Shown here piece after piece: positions 1 to 8,057 of a DNA stretch of 64,000 bases. The notes below the pieces were generated by a model. The model ran no database searches and was not told where the DNA came from. It saw nothing but the letters and a program-made list of their open reading frames with translations. A program made the position numbers and the translations under genes. The stretch is from an uncultured Paracoccaceae bacterium (GTDB lineage Bacteria > Pseudomonadota > Alphaproteobacteria > Rhodobacterales > Rhodobacteraceae): positions 444,224 through 508,223 of the forward strand of contig CANMWG010000002.1 of NCBI GenBank assembly GCA_947501555.1, in the 5' to 3' direction. Positions within the stretch are counted from its first letter, which is position 1. Every line of letters starts with the position of its first letter.

Positions 1-323
1 GCAAGCATGTCTTCAAGCACGCTCAGCAATTGCGGCAGCACAAACAAACGGCGCTTGCCTGCCAGCAGCGCCAATACATTGCTTGTGGTGTCCGAAAGTT
101 CCATTTTTTTCGCAATCGCGCTGATCGCGGCTGACTGTTCTTCCCGGCTATACAAGGGGGATGTCAGCAAAGTGCGCAAATCCGCACTGTCGGTCAGTGC
201 TGCACCCAGCGCAGCAACGTCTGATTCGAGAGCTTTGATCGCCTTGCCTTCTATAGCAAGATCGAAAACGGCAGTCGCATAACGCGTAGCGATGCCTGTA
301 GAAATACCAGCTGTTTCGGACAC
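1..323 (-). CDS. atpH: ATP synthase F1 subunit delta, partial (3' end beyond window)
   Basis: N-terminal part of the F1 delta/OSCP subunit, which joins the F1 head to the peripheral stalk of ATP synthase on the cytoplasmic face of the membrane. About 107 residues are visible; the rest lies left of the window. The reading starts MSETAGISTGIATRYATAVF, and the RYA-AVFDLA helix is typical of the family's N-terminal helical bundle. The start is GTG at 323, chosen because GGAAGG lies 8 nt upstream and no upstream in-frame start fits better. In Rhodobacterales atpH is normally the first gene of atpHAGDC, so 324-578 should hold the operon's promoter. Confidence 0.88.
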   Translation of the reverse strand, partial: MSETAGISTGIATRYATAVFDLAIEGKAIKALESDVAALGAALTDSADLRTLLTSPLYSREEQSAAISAIAKKMELSDTTSNVLALLAGKRRLFVLPQLLSVLEDML

Positions 324-578
324 GTGTCGCCTTCCGATGTCTTAGGTCCAGACCCGAAACACCCTTCGTCCTCGGGGCAGCGACTGGACAAGTTGTTTTG
401 CCCCCGTGTTAACGAGAGCGGCAAAATCTCGGCGGATGTAGCAGAGGCAGTATGTTGCCGCAAGCACTCTACGACAAGAATCCGCGCCATGTGCCCGCAT
501 TAGATGCAGGTCGCCGCAGTCGGCAGTGTTTTTGCCCAGAAAACATCGGTATTGATCAGCATGTGATCGTCACGAAAA
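324..578. other. Intergenic, expected atp operon leader/promoter
   Basis: About 255 bases between the atpH start and the terminator hairpin at 579-610. Short ORFs here have no convincing ribosome binding site or recognisable protein. By position it should contain the promoter of the leftward atp operon, but I cannot assign -35/-10 elements with confidence. Confidence 0.4.
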
Positions 579-610
579 AACGCGCGGGCCAATGTTCGCC
601 CCCGCGCGTT
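579..610 (-). terminator. Hairpin terminator, possibly bidirectional
   Basis: Perfect 10-bp stem: aacgcgcggg at 579-588 pairs with cccgcgcgtt at 601-610 around a 12-nt loop. On the minus strand the stem is followed by TTTTTT, as expected for a Rho-independent terminator of the small gene at 640-807. On the plus strand it is followed by aattttt, so it may work both ways. Confidence 0.8.
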
Positions 611-639
611 AATTTTTGGTTAATTTTTCGCGCGAGTGG

Positions 640-807
640 CTACCACATCCCCGCATTGCGCTGCAGCCGCCGGCGCCAGTACTCTGCCTCGCGGTCGTGA
701 CGGCTCTGGCCTTGGGCAGGACGACCTTCTCTTTTCCAGTGATCGGGGGCCGACCAGTCTTTCTGTTGCGTTGCAGTCAACATGGCATCTGCGATAATTG
801 TTAGCAT
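640..807 (-). CDS. Small conserved-looking basic protein, 55 aa, unknown function
   Basis: A 55-codon ORF beginning MLTIIADAMLTATQQKDW and ending RRRLQRNAGMW. It has a good ribosome binding site (AGAAAGGA) just before the ATG at 807 and a terminator 30 nt after the stop, so it looks like a complete monocistronic unit. The C-terminal half is rich in Arg, Glu and Trp; there is no signal peptide or membrane segment. It diverges from the LysR regulator at 904, which suggests that regulator may control it. I do not recognise the family; it is not an obvious DUF1127 protein although size and Arg-rich tail are similar. Confidence 0.68.
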   Translation of the reverse strand: MLTIIADAMLTATQQKDWSAPDHWKREGRPAQGQSRHDREAEYWRRRLQRNAGMW

Positions 808-903
808 GGTTTTTCCTTTCTCTAAGCTGATATAAGGAATTTAACTGCCTTGAAGCTTTCATGCGAGTTTGTATAATTTCGTATATGTTAGCTGAACTTT
901 CAT

Positions 904-1785
904 ATGAATTGGCGTGATATTCCCTCGCTCGCCGCATTGCGTGCCTTTGAAGTCGCCGCGCGAACGGGCTCCTATACCGCTGCGGCGCAGGAACTGAACG
1001 TCACACATGCAGCCATCGCCCAGCATGTGCGCGCGGTCGAAGCACATCTGGATACCGCCTTGATGGTTCGGGATGGGCGCGGGATGGCTGCAACGGAAAT
1101 CGGCGCAACGCTCGCGGCCGAGCTATCCGCAGGCTTTCGCCAGATCGTGGATGGCGTCAAAGCAGTCAATGAAGATAATGATGCGCGCCCGCTGACAATA
1201 TCTGTGACGCCAAGTTTCGCAGAAAACTGGCTGATGCCCCGGCTGACCCGATTCTGGGCAGAACATCCGGGATTTTCGCTTTCGGTCAGCCCCAGCGTCG
1301 ATCTGATCGATCTGCGCCGGGACGGATTCGATATGGCTATTCGCTTTGGGCGCGGCGATTGGCCCGGCCTTACGGCCACGCATCTGGTTGCGGCAAACTA
1401 CACGGTTGTCGCCGCTCCGGCGCTGATCAAAGACCGCAAGGTCGATGCTCTGACCGATCTTTATGATCTGCCATGGCTGTTCCAGACGCTTGATAGTGAG
1501 GGGCGGAAATGGGTTGAGGAATCAGGGTTCGACATGGCCTGCTGTCAGGCCAATGTGGTTGCAACGGGCAGTATGCTGCTGTCAGGGGTACGTGCCGGGG
1601 GTGGTGTCGCCGTGGTGGCAGGGGCACTTGTCGAAGATGACCTTGCCACCGGCAGGCTCGTCGCGTTGATGCAACATCAACGCGAAAGCTTTGGGTACTA
1701 CATCATTCATCCGCCGGGGGTCGTGTCAGATCGGGTCAAAACGTTGAAGTCTTGGCTGCTCAAATGTGCAAAGCCATTAGAATAG
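904..1785 (+). CDS. LysR-family transcriptional regulator (GcvA/AmpR-like)
   Basis: 293 aa, normal LysR length. Residues 8-65 are a winged helix-turn-helix (SYTAAAQELNVTHAAIAQHV region) that binds DNA. Residues 92-290 form the two-lobed effector domain, with the LTISVTPSFAENWLMPRL stretch and DGFDMAIRFGRGDWPGL typical of the GcvA-like branch. The ligand cannot be read from sequence. It is divergent from the 55-aa gene at 640-807 across a 96-base A+T-rich gap, the usual arrangement for a LysR target. Its 3' end overlaps the convergent DUF2793 gene by 9 bases. Confidence 0.93.
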   Translation: MNWRDIPSLAALRAFEVAARTGSYTAAAQELNVTHAAIAQHVRAVEAHLDTALMVRDGRGMAATEIGATLAAELSAGFRQIVDGVKAVNEDNDARPLTISVTPSFAENWLMPRLTRFWAEHPGFSLSVSPSVDLIDLRRDGFDMAIRFGRGDWPGLTATHLVAANYTVVAAPALIKDRKVDALTDLYDLPWLFQTLDSEGRKWVEESGFDMACCQANVVATGSMLLSGVRAGGGVAVVAGALVEDDLATGRLVALMQHQRESFGYYIIHPPGVVSDRVKTLKSWLLKCAKPLE

Positions 1786-2538
1786 GTCTTGCCAGACGGT
1801 CCCGTCATAACAGCGCAGCTTTGACGCGGCCGCATCAAAATAGACATCCCCCGCAGCAGGGCTTGCCGGGGCTGCGGTTGGGTTCAAATGCAAAACCTGA
1901 TCAATCTGCACATGCCCTGATGCTGCGGCAACGGTGACCCCGGTAAACCAAGCCGATCCATCCGCAGAAACCTTGATGCTGAAATCGTCATTTCCCGCCA
2001 GCCCCATCTCGGCCCGACCCGAAAACCCGCTTTGATAAAGCAATGATGCCGTATCAGTCACGGCGGCCTTGTTGATCTTTACCTGATGCCCAGCGCCGTC
2101 GTTGTTCAGCAACGTGGCATCGGCATTCACGCTCAACCGGTTTGTCGTGTCAGCCGTCGCGTTGATTCCAACACTGGGCAGATTCTGCAATTCAACCTCG
2201 CCCTGTGTCACCCAGATGCCGCCCGTATAGGCCTGAATTTCCGCCACATCACGGACCCAAGCGCGCCAACCATCCTGCGGGGTCACAAACAACCAACCAC
2301 CACCGCGCCATGTGGCAATCCGACCATCCTGCCCAGCCCATTCACCCGTCGCACCGGTGGCAACAGCCCATGCCTGCCCTTCCTCGGTCACAGCCGGCGG
2401 GGTCGTGAGCACCACGGATTCAAACGTCAGTTGGACAATCATATCCAATAGCTCAATCGCTTCGTTATGGGTCACATGCTTCTGCGCTTGTGACGGCATG
2501 ATGTATGGCATGGACAGGTTTGGGGTTTGCTCTGACAT
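1777..2538 (-). CDS. DUF2793 spike/tail-fibre-like protein
   Basis: 253 aa when started at MSEQTPNLSMPYIMPSQAQK (ATG 2538, GGAAGGTG upstream); a longer in-frame extension to 2631 lacks a ribosome binding site. Residues 5-105 match the DUF2793 signature (PYIMPSQAQKHVTHNEAIE, then the WRGGGW and WRAWV region) found in phage tail fibres and prophage-like particles. Residues 125-253 are a beta-rich tail with a terminal YFDAAASKLRCYDGTVW motif seen in fibre tips. DUF2793 proteins have been linked in Rhodobacterales to gene transfer agent spikes that bind capsule; that is from memory. No other phage genes flank it; it sits beside capsule-sugar genes instead. Confidence 0.82.
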   Translation of the reverse strand: MSEQTPNLSMPYIMPSQAQKHVTHNEAIELLDMIVQLTFESVVLTTPPAVTEEGQAWAVATGATGEWAGQDGRIATWRGGGWLFVTPQDGWRAWVRDVAEIQAYTGGIWVTQGEVELQNLPSVGINATADTTNRLSVNADATLLNNDGAGHQVKINKAAVTDTASLLYQSGFSGRAEMGLAGNDDFSIKVSADGSAWFTGVTVAAASGHVQIDQVLHLNPTAAPASPAAGDVYFDAAASKLRCYDGTVWQDLF

Positions 2539-2620
2539 GGAATTTTGCACCTTCCGCAAGAAATGAAATCGCGCGCAGTATTCCGGTGTCTGCCTTGATG
2601 ATCTCTTGCCAGACCGCGCG

Positions 2621-2676
2621 ATGGTTAACACATCCTCAACGTTTTGCGCGGCATGACATGGTTAACGACAGTTTAC
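2621..2676. promoter_or_regulatory. Possible CtrA-type sites between DUF2793 and gmd
   Basis: Two copies of ATGGTTAAC (2621-2629 and 2658-2666) each contain the reverse of the CtrA half-site TTAACCAT. The second continues into TTAA-N7-TTAC (2662-2676), one base from the full TTAA-N7-TTAA box. Placement upstream of a divergent pair is plausible for regulation, but such A+T-rich words arise by chance. Confidence 0.3.
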
Positions 2677-2694
2677 GATGTAAAGAGGTAACCG

Positions 2695-3816
2695 ATGGCA
2701 AAACGGGCGTTGATCACAGGGGTAACTGGGCAAGATGGGTCCTATCTGGCTGAATTGCTGCTTGAAAAAGGGTATGAGGTGCATGGGATCAAACGCCGCG
2801 CCTCCCTGTTCAACACGGAACGTGTGGACCACATCTACGAGGATCCACACACCGACAACGCCCGGTTCAAACTGCATTACGGTGATCTCAGCGATGCATC
2901 CAACCTGACGCGCATCCTGTCCGAGGTGCAACCGGACGAGGTCTATAACCTTGGCGCGCAGTCCCATGTGGCCGTCAGCTTTGAGGCGCCCGAATATACA
3001 GCAGACGTCGACGCACTTGGCACCCTACGGCTGCTTGAGGCGATCCGCTTTCTGAAGCTGGACAGCAAAACCCGATTCTATCAGGCCTCCACGTCTGAGC
3101 TTTACGGGTTGGTCCAGCAAACCCCGCAAACCGAAGCCACCCCCTTCCACCCGCGCAGCCCCTATGCGGTAGCCAAGCTTTACGCCTATTGGACCTGCGT
3201 GAACTACCGCGAGGCTTACGGGATGTACGCCTGCAATGGCATCCTGTTTAACCACGAAAGCCCCCGGCGGGGCGAAACCTTTGTAACCCGCAAGATCACA
3301 CGGGGGCTGGCCCATATTGCGCTTGGGTTAGAAGACTGTCTTTACATGGGTAATATCGACGCATTGCGCGATTGGGGGCACGCCAAGGATTATGTGCGCA
3401 TGCAATGGATGATGCTGCAGCAAGACACCCCCGACGACTACGTCATCGCCACGGGCAGGCAACATTCGGTGCGCGACTTTATCATCTGGTCCGCCGCCGA
3501 ACTGGGAATGACCCTTGAATTCAGCGGCGCGGGCGTTGCAGAAATCGCAACCGTGGCCAGCGTGAACCACAACTTCGCCCCCGCCGTGAAACCCGGCGAT
3601 GTGGTGATGCGGGTTGACCCACGTTATTTCAGACCGGCCGAGGTGGAAACGCTGTTGGGTGACCCATCAAAGGCCAAGACCCAATTGGGCTGGACCCCGC
3701 AGATCACCGCGCGGGCAATGTGCGCCGAAATGGTCGCATCCGACCTAAAAACCGCACATCGGCAGGCCTTGCTGAAAGAACACGGGATGAACCAACCCAT
3801 CCCGATGGAGGCCTAG
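2695..3816 (+). CDS. gmd: GDP-mannose 4,6-dehydratase
   Basis: 373 aa, full length. Converts GDP-D-mannose to GDP-4-keto-6-deoxymannose, the committed step to GDP-L-fucose. It is an extended short-chain dehydrogenase with the NADP-binding [20 protein letters not shown] stretch at residues 8-27, the STSELYG catalytic Thr/Ser-Glu motif near 130 and [10 protein letters not shown] (YxxxK) near 157. A GAGG ribosome binding site precedes ATG 2695. It is the first gene of gmd-fcl-manC, with 4 bases to fcl. Product goes to surface polysaccharide or glycan synthesis in the cytoplasm. Confidence 0.97.
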   Translation: MAKRALITGVTGQDGSYLAELLLEKGYEVHGIKRRASLFNTERVDHIYEDPHTDNARFKLHYGDLSDASNLTRILSEVQPDEVYNLGAQSHVAVSFEAPEYTADVDALGTLRLLEAIRFLKLDSKTRFYQASTSELYGLVQQTPQTEATPFHPRSPYAVAKLYAYWTCVNYREAYGMYACNGILFNHESPRRGETFVTRKITRGLAHIALGLEDCLYMGNIDALRDWGHAKDYVRMQWMMLQQDTPDDYVIATGRQHSVRDFIIWSAAELGMTLEFSGAGVAEIATVASVNHNFAPAVKPGDVVMRVDPRYFRPAEVETLLGDPSKAKTQLGWTPQITARAMCAEMVASDLKTAHRQALLKEHGMNQPIPMEA

Positions 3817-3820
3817 CCCA

Positions 3821-4789
3821 ATGCGAATATTCCTCGCAGGCCACAAGGGCATGGTCGGCAGCGCTATTTTGCGTCAACTGCAGGCAAAGGGCGACGCCGA
3901 GGTCATCACCGCCACCCGGACAGCACTCGATCTGACCAACCAAGCCGCCGTGCAAGCCTTCATGCGCAAACATCAGCCCGATCAGGTGATCTTGGCCGCC
4001 GCCAAAGTGGGTGGGATCATGGCTAACAATACATATCCTGCGACATTCATCGCCGAAAATCTGATGATTGCGACCAATGTGATCCAGGCGGCACATGCGA
4101 CGGGCGTCCAACAGCTGCTGCAACTGGGATCATCTTGCATCTACCCGCGCGATGCAGCCCAGCCGATCACTGAAGATGCGCTGCTGACCGGACCGTTGGA
4201 GCCCACAAACGAACCCTATGCGATCGCGAAAATCGCCGCGATCAAGCTGTGTGAAAGCTATAACCGCCAGCATGGGCGGGACTATCGATCAATCATGCCG
4301 ACCAATCTCTATGGGCCGGGGGACAATTTTCACCCCCAAAACGCGCATGTGCTACCTGCCCTTATCGGGCGGTTCCATGAGGCCGCGCAAAACGGGGCGG
4401 ATCACGTGACCCTTTGGGGGACAGGGACCCCCCGCCGGGAATTTCTGCACGTGGATGACATGGCGGCAGCGGCGCTTTTTGTGATGGGGCTTTCGCCTGC
4501 GGTCTACAAAAGCCACACCATGCCGATGCAAAGCCATATCAACGTCGGCACCGGGGAAGATATCGCCATCAAAGAGCTAGCCACTCTGATCGCCGAAACC
4601 GTTGGGTTCACCGGCAAAATTATCTGCGACACCAGCAAACCGGACGGGACACCGCGCAAATTGCTGGACGTCAGCACACTGACACAGCTTGGCTGGTCCG
4701 CCAAAATCGACTTGCACGCCGGGATTGCGGCAACCTATGACTGGTTCCGCGCACAGCAAAGCACGGGCCAAAGCCTGCGCGCCAGTTGA
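3821..4789 (+). CDS. fcl: GDP-L-fucose synthase (epimerase/reductase)
   Basis: 322 aa. Takes the gmd product through 3,5-epimerisation and NADPH-dependent 4-reduction to GDP-L-fucose. Residues 1-12 carry the nucleotide-binding GHKGMVGSA motif, residues 99-107 the LGSSCIYPR motif, and [13 protein letters not shown] near 132 contains the catalytic Tyr and Lys. [15 protein letters not shown] and [11 protein letters not shown] are hallmark Fcl segments. It is co-directional with gmd and manC with gaps of 4 and 10 bases, so all three genes for mannose-1-P to GDP-fucose lie in one operon. Confidence 0.97.
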   Translation: MRIFLAGHKGMVGSAILRQLQAKGDAEVITATRTALDLTNQAAVQAFMRKHQPDQVILAAAKVGGIMANNTYPATFIAENLMIATNVIQAAHATGVQQLLQLGSSCIYPRDAAQPITEDALLTGPLEPTNEPYAIAKIAAIKLCESYNRQHGRDYRSIMPTNLYGPGDNFHPQNAHVLPALIGRFHEAAQNGADHVTLWGTGTPRREFLHVDDMAAAALFVMGLSPAVYKSHTMPMQSHINVGTGEDIAIKELATLIAETVGFTGKIICDTSKPDGTPRKLLDVSTLTQLGWSAKIDLHAGIAATYDWFRAQQSTGQSLRAS

Positions 4790-4799
4790 AAGGAAAGCC

Positions 4800-6212
4800 A
4801 TGATCACTCCGGTCATTCTCTGCGGCGGTTCGGGCACCCGGCTGTGGCCCTTGTCACGCAAAAGCTATCCAAAACAATTCTCGCCGCTGATCGGCGACGA
4901 AAGCCTATTTCAAGCCAGCACCAAACGGCTAAGCGGCCCGCAGTTTGCCGCACCCGTGGTGGTCACGGCAGATGCGTTCCGGTTTATTGCGGTGCAACAG
5001 CTGCAAGACATCGGGATCAACCCCGGCGCTGTCTTGATCGAACCTGCGGGGCGTGACACGGCCCCTGCGGTTTTGGCGGCCGCCATGCATCTGCACAACA
5101 GCGACCCCGATGGGTTCATGCTGGTCGCGCCATCGGATCACGTGATCCCCGATGACGCGCTGTTTTTGGCAACGGTTGAGGCCGCTATGCCAGCAGCCCA
5201 GGCCGGCCAGCTCGTCACTTTCGGGATCAGCCCAGACCGGCCAGAAACCGGTTACGGTTATCTTGAACTAGACACAGCACCGCCCGACACGGCAGCACCC
5301 GTTGCGCTAAAAAGCTTTGTGGAAAAGCCCGACGCGGCCCGGGCCGCCGCGATGCTGGCAGAGGGGCGATATCTGTGGAACGCGGGGATATTCCTGTTCT
5401 CGGTCAAGGCAATCATCGAAGCCTACACCCAAAACGCCCCTGAAATGTGTATGGCCGTGAGCAAGTCGGTTGACCATGCGCAGGCCGATCTGGGTTTCTT
5501 GCGGCTCGCACCTGAACCGTGGGGTGACGCGCCCGCCATCTCGATCGACTATGCGGTGATGGAAAAGGCACAAAACCTTTCAGTGGTGCCGTATAAAGGA
5601 CGCTGGTCCGACTTGGGCGATTGGGCCGCCGTCTGGCGGGAAACCGAAACCGACGGCATGGCGCAATCGGGGCAAACAACAGCGATTGATTGCAAAAACA
5701 CACTGCTGCGGTCCGAGATTGACGGACAACGGATCGTCGGGATCGGACTTGATGATATCGTAGCGGTGGCCATGCCGGATGCGGTGCTGATCAGCACCAA
5801 GGACCGGACGCAAGAGGTTAAACAAGCGGTCGCTGCGCTCAAAGCCGAAGACGCGGTCCAAGCCGAATGCTTTCCCAAAGATCACCGGCCGTGGGGGTGG
5901 TTCGAAAGCCTAGCCATGGGCGACCGGTTTCAGGTTAAACGGATTGTAGTAGACGCGGGTGCCGCATTGTCACTGCAATCACATCATCACCGATCCGAGC
6001 ATTGGATCGTCGTGCAAGGCACGGCGAAAGTGACCGTCAATGATGACGTGAAATTGGTGACTGAGAACGAATCAATCTACATCCCACTTGGGGCCAAACA
6101 CCGGATGGAAAACCCCGGCAAACTCCCCATGATTCTGATTGAGGTCCAAACCGGCAGCTACCTGGGCGAAGATGACATCGTGCGTTATGAGGATATCTAC
6201 GCGCGGGATTAG
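4800..6212 (+). CDS. manC: Mannose-1-phosphate guanylyltransferase / mannose-6-phosphate isomerase
   Basis: 470 aa from ATG 4800 (GAAAGGA upstream); the in-frame extension upstream lies inside fcl. The N-terminal nucleotidyltransferase has the GTP-binding CGGSGTRLWPLSRKSYPKQF signature at residues 8-27 and FVEKPD near 173. The C-terminal 120 residues form a cupin with QSHHHRSEHWIVVQGTAKV, the type II phosphomannose isomerase part. It makes GDP-mannose, the substrate of Gmd, and completes the pathway with the phosphomannomutase at 11003-12379. Confidence 0.95.
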   Translation: MITPVILCGGSGTRLWPLSRKSYPKQFSPLIGDESLFQASTKRLSGPQFAAPVVVTADAFRFIAVQQLQDIGINPGAVLIEPAGRDTAPAVLAAAMHLHNSDPDGFMLVAPSDHVIPDDALFLATVEAAMPAAQAGQLVTFGISPDRPETGYGYLELDTAPPDTAAPVALKSFVEKPDAARAAAMLAEGRYLWNAGIFLFSVKAIIEAYTQNAPEMCMAVSKSVDHAQADLGFLRLAPEPWGDAPAISIDYAVMEKAQNLSVVPYKGRWSDLGDWAAVWRETETDGMAQSGQTTAIDCKNTLLRSEIDGQRIVGIGLDDIVAVAMPDAVLISTKDRTQEVKQAVAALKAEDAVQAECFPKDHRPWGWFESLAMGDRFQVKRIVVDAGAALSLQSHHHRSEHWIVVQGTAKVTVNDDVKLVTENESIYIPLGAKHRMENPGKLPMILIEVQTGSYLGEDDIVRYEDIYARD

Positions 6213-6349
6213 GGTCAGCACCCCAGGCCCCGGCAAGTTGAGCAATGTCGTTCGATCGGCTGCTATCTTACCGTTTGGTCAACTGAAATTTGCCACAATT
6301 GGGGTGATAACTTGGCCGAGGTATATCATGTTTAAAGAGTGAGTGTGTT

Positions 6350-7921
6350 GTGTGTGTAACCTGTCAGGCCTTAGCCAACACCAGCGAACCGGTTTCTGGG
6401 CTTTCCGCTGACTGCCCAGCGCTAGCACTCGATGGCGGACAAGGCCGTGGTGATGAGATCATCACAGTGTCCTTTGTGGGCACAGGGGAAAAGGCAGATT
6501 TTTCGCGGTTCTTTGTCTCCGGCGGATCTGATGAAATCACATCCGAAGGCTGGAGCCAGTACGAAATCAACCGCACGATGGCGGCGCTCGCCACGATCTC
6601 AAACTATGTCAATATCACCTTTGAATTCACCACAGAACCCAACGCCGATTTCCAGATGGTATTGGATTCCAATGAATTCTCATCACCGGGTTCATTGGGC
6701 TACTTCTTTCTGCCCAGCGGTTCGAGCTACACGGGCGAATCGATGGGTGCGTTCAACAAAAATGGCTATGGTTGGAGCACTGACGGGCTCAGCGATGGCG
6801 GTCTGGGCTTCTCAACCATCCTCCACGAGGTGCTACATGGGTTAGGGCTTGAACACCCCCATGATGGTACGAATACCCTGCCAGGACTGAACCCGAATGC
6901 TGCAAATTATCCGTTTGGGGATCTTGGGGATTTTGACCTGAACCAAGAAGTCTACACCATCATGTCCTACAACAGTGGGCTGACCGGAACCCCGCAAAAC
7001 CTGACAATGGGCAACGCGTCCACACCGATGGCGCTGGACATCGCTTTGTTGCAGGAAATGTACGGTGCAAACACGACGCATGAAAGTGGCGACAACATAT
7101 ATGAGCTTCCGGACAGCCATGATGCATGGATGTCGATCTGGGACACCGGCGGAACTGATACGATCAACTACGCGGGCAGCCGCGATGTTGTGATCGACCT
7201 GCGCGAAGCGACCTTGCAACAAGAGCAAGGTGGTGGCGGTTTTATTTCTGCCACACAAGGTATCGGCGGCGGGTTCACAATCGCAAATGGTGCGGACATT
7301 GAAAACGCATCGGGCGGATCAGGCGATGACACGTTGGTCGGCAATGATCTTGGAAATGGGCTGAACGGCAACGCGGGTGATGATCACATCGATGCAGGCG
7401 CGGGCAACGATATGGTCGATGGCGCGTCAGGTTCAGATGACATTGAAACCACCAGTGGCGCCAACACGCTTTATGGTGGGTCCGGCTTTGACAACATTCA
7501 GGGCGGATCAGACAGTGATACGATTTTCGGTGGCAGCGGTAATGATCAGATTTCCGGCGGCGCTGGCAATGACGCCCTTTTTGGCGGACGCGGCGCAGAC
7601 ACGATTAACGGCGGCAACGACAATGATATGATTGTGGGCGGAATGGGTGCGGATGCGCTGACAGGCGGCAGCGGCGCAGACGTCTTTATCTTTGAATATG
7701 CCAGTGACAGCTATGCAGGCACGCGCAACCGGGATACGATTACAGACTTTGAAGTTGGGATTGATCATATCGACCTGACGGACATCGGCGGGCTTCGTTT
7801 TGCGGAGAGCATTTCGCTAAACACCAGTGGCGGGAACACGCGCATTCAAATCGACACCATCGATATGGAAATCCTCCTTGTCGGTTCCACGGGGCTGACG
7901 GCAGACGACTTCTTGTTCTGA
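6350..7921 (+). CDS. RTX serralysin-type (M10) metalloprotease, copy 1
   Basis: 523 aa from a GTG start at 6350. Zn ligands in HEVLHGLGLEH (HExxHxxGxxH, His159, His163, His169) and a Met-turn IMSYNSG (Met205) identify a metzincin of the serralysin group. From about 320 to 460 run glycine-rich RTX nonapeptides (GGxGxDxUx) that bind calcium as a beta-roll. The C-terminus ends ADDFLF, typical of type I secretion signals, and there is no N-terminal signal peptide, so an extracellular protease is expected. Cys2, Cys5 and Cys22 at the N-terminus are unusual for serralysins and are shared with the neighbouring copy. Its start region differs from the gmd operon upstream by a 137-base gap. Confidence 0.94.
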   Translation: MCVTCQALANTSEPVSGLSADCPALALDGGQGRGDEIITVSFVGTGEKADFSRFFVSGGSDEITSEGWSQYEINRTMAALATISNYVNITFEFTTEPNADFQMVLDSNEFSSPGSLGYFFLPSGSSYTGESMGAFNKNGYGWSTDGLSDGGLGFSTILHEVLHGLGLEHPHDGTNTLPGLNPNAANYPFGDLGDFDLNQEVYTIMSYNSGLTGTPQNLTMGNASTPMALDIALLQEMYGANTTHESGDNIYELPDSHDAWMSIWDTGGTDTINYAGSRDVVIDLREATLQQEQGGGGFISATQGIGGGFTIANGADIENASGGSGDDTLVGNDLGNGLNGNAGDDHIDAGAGNDMVDGASGSDDIETTSGANTLYGGSGFDNIQGGSDSDTIFGGSGNDQISGGAGNDALFGGRGADTINGGNDNDMIVGGMGADALTGGSGADVFIFEYASDSYAGTRNRDTITDFEVGIDHIDLTDIGGLRFAESISLNTSGGNTRIQIDTIDMEILLVGSTGLTADDFLF

Positions 7922-8057
7922 CCACGCAAGGTCGCAGGAGAATAATTGCCGTTGTCCCCATTGCCCGGTGGCAATCATATATTAACTATGCTCAAACTTA
8001 CGCCATAATTATGTTGTTCAAAACCACATCGTTTTTGCGTGCATGGAGTAAAGAATC

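Noticed and set aside
2539-2631. Upstream extension of the DUF2793 gene
   Set aside because: In frame but lacks a ribosome binding site; MSEQTPN has one and matches the domain start.
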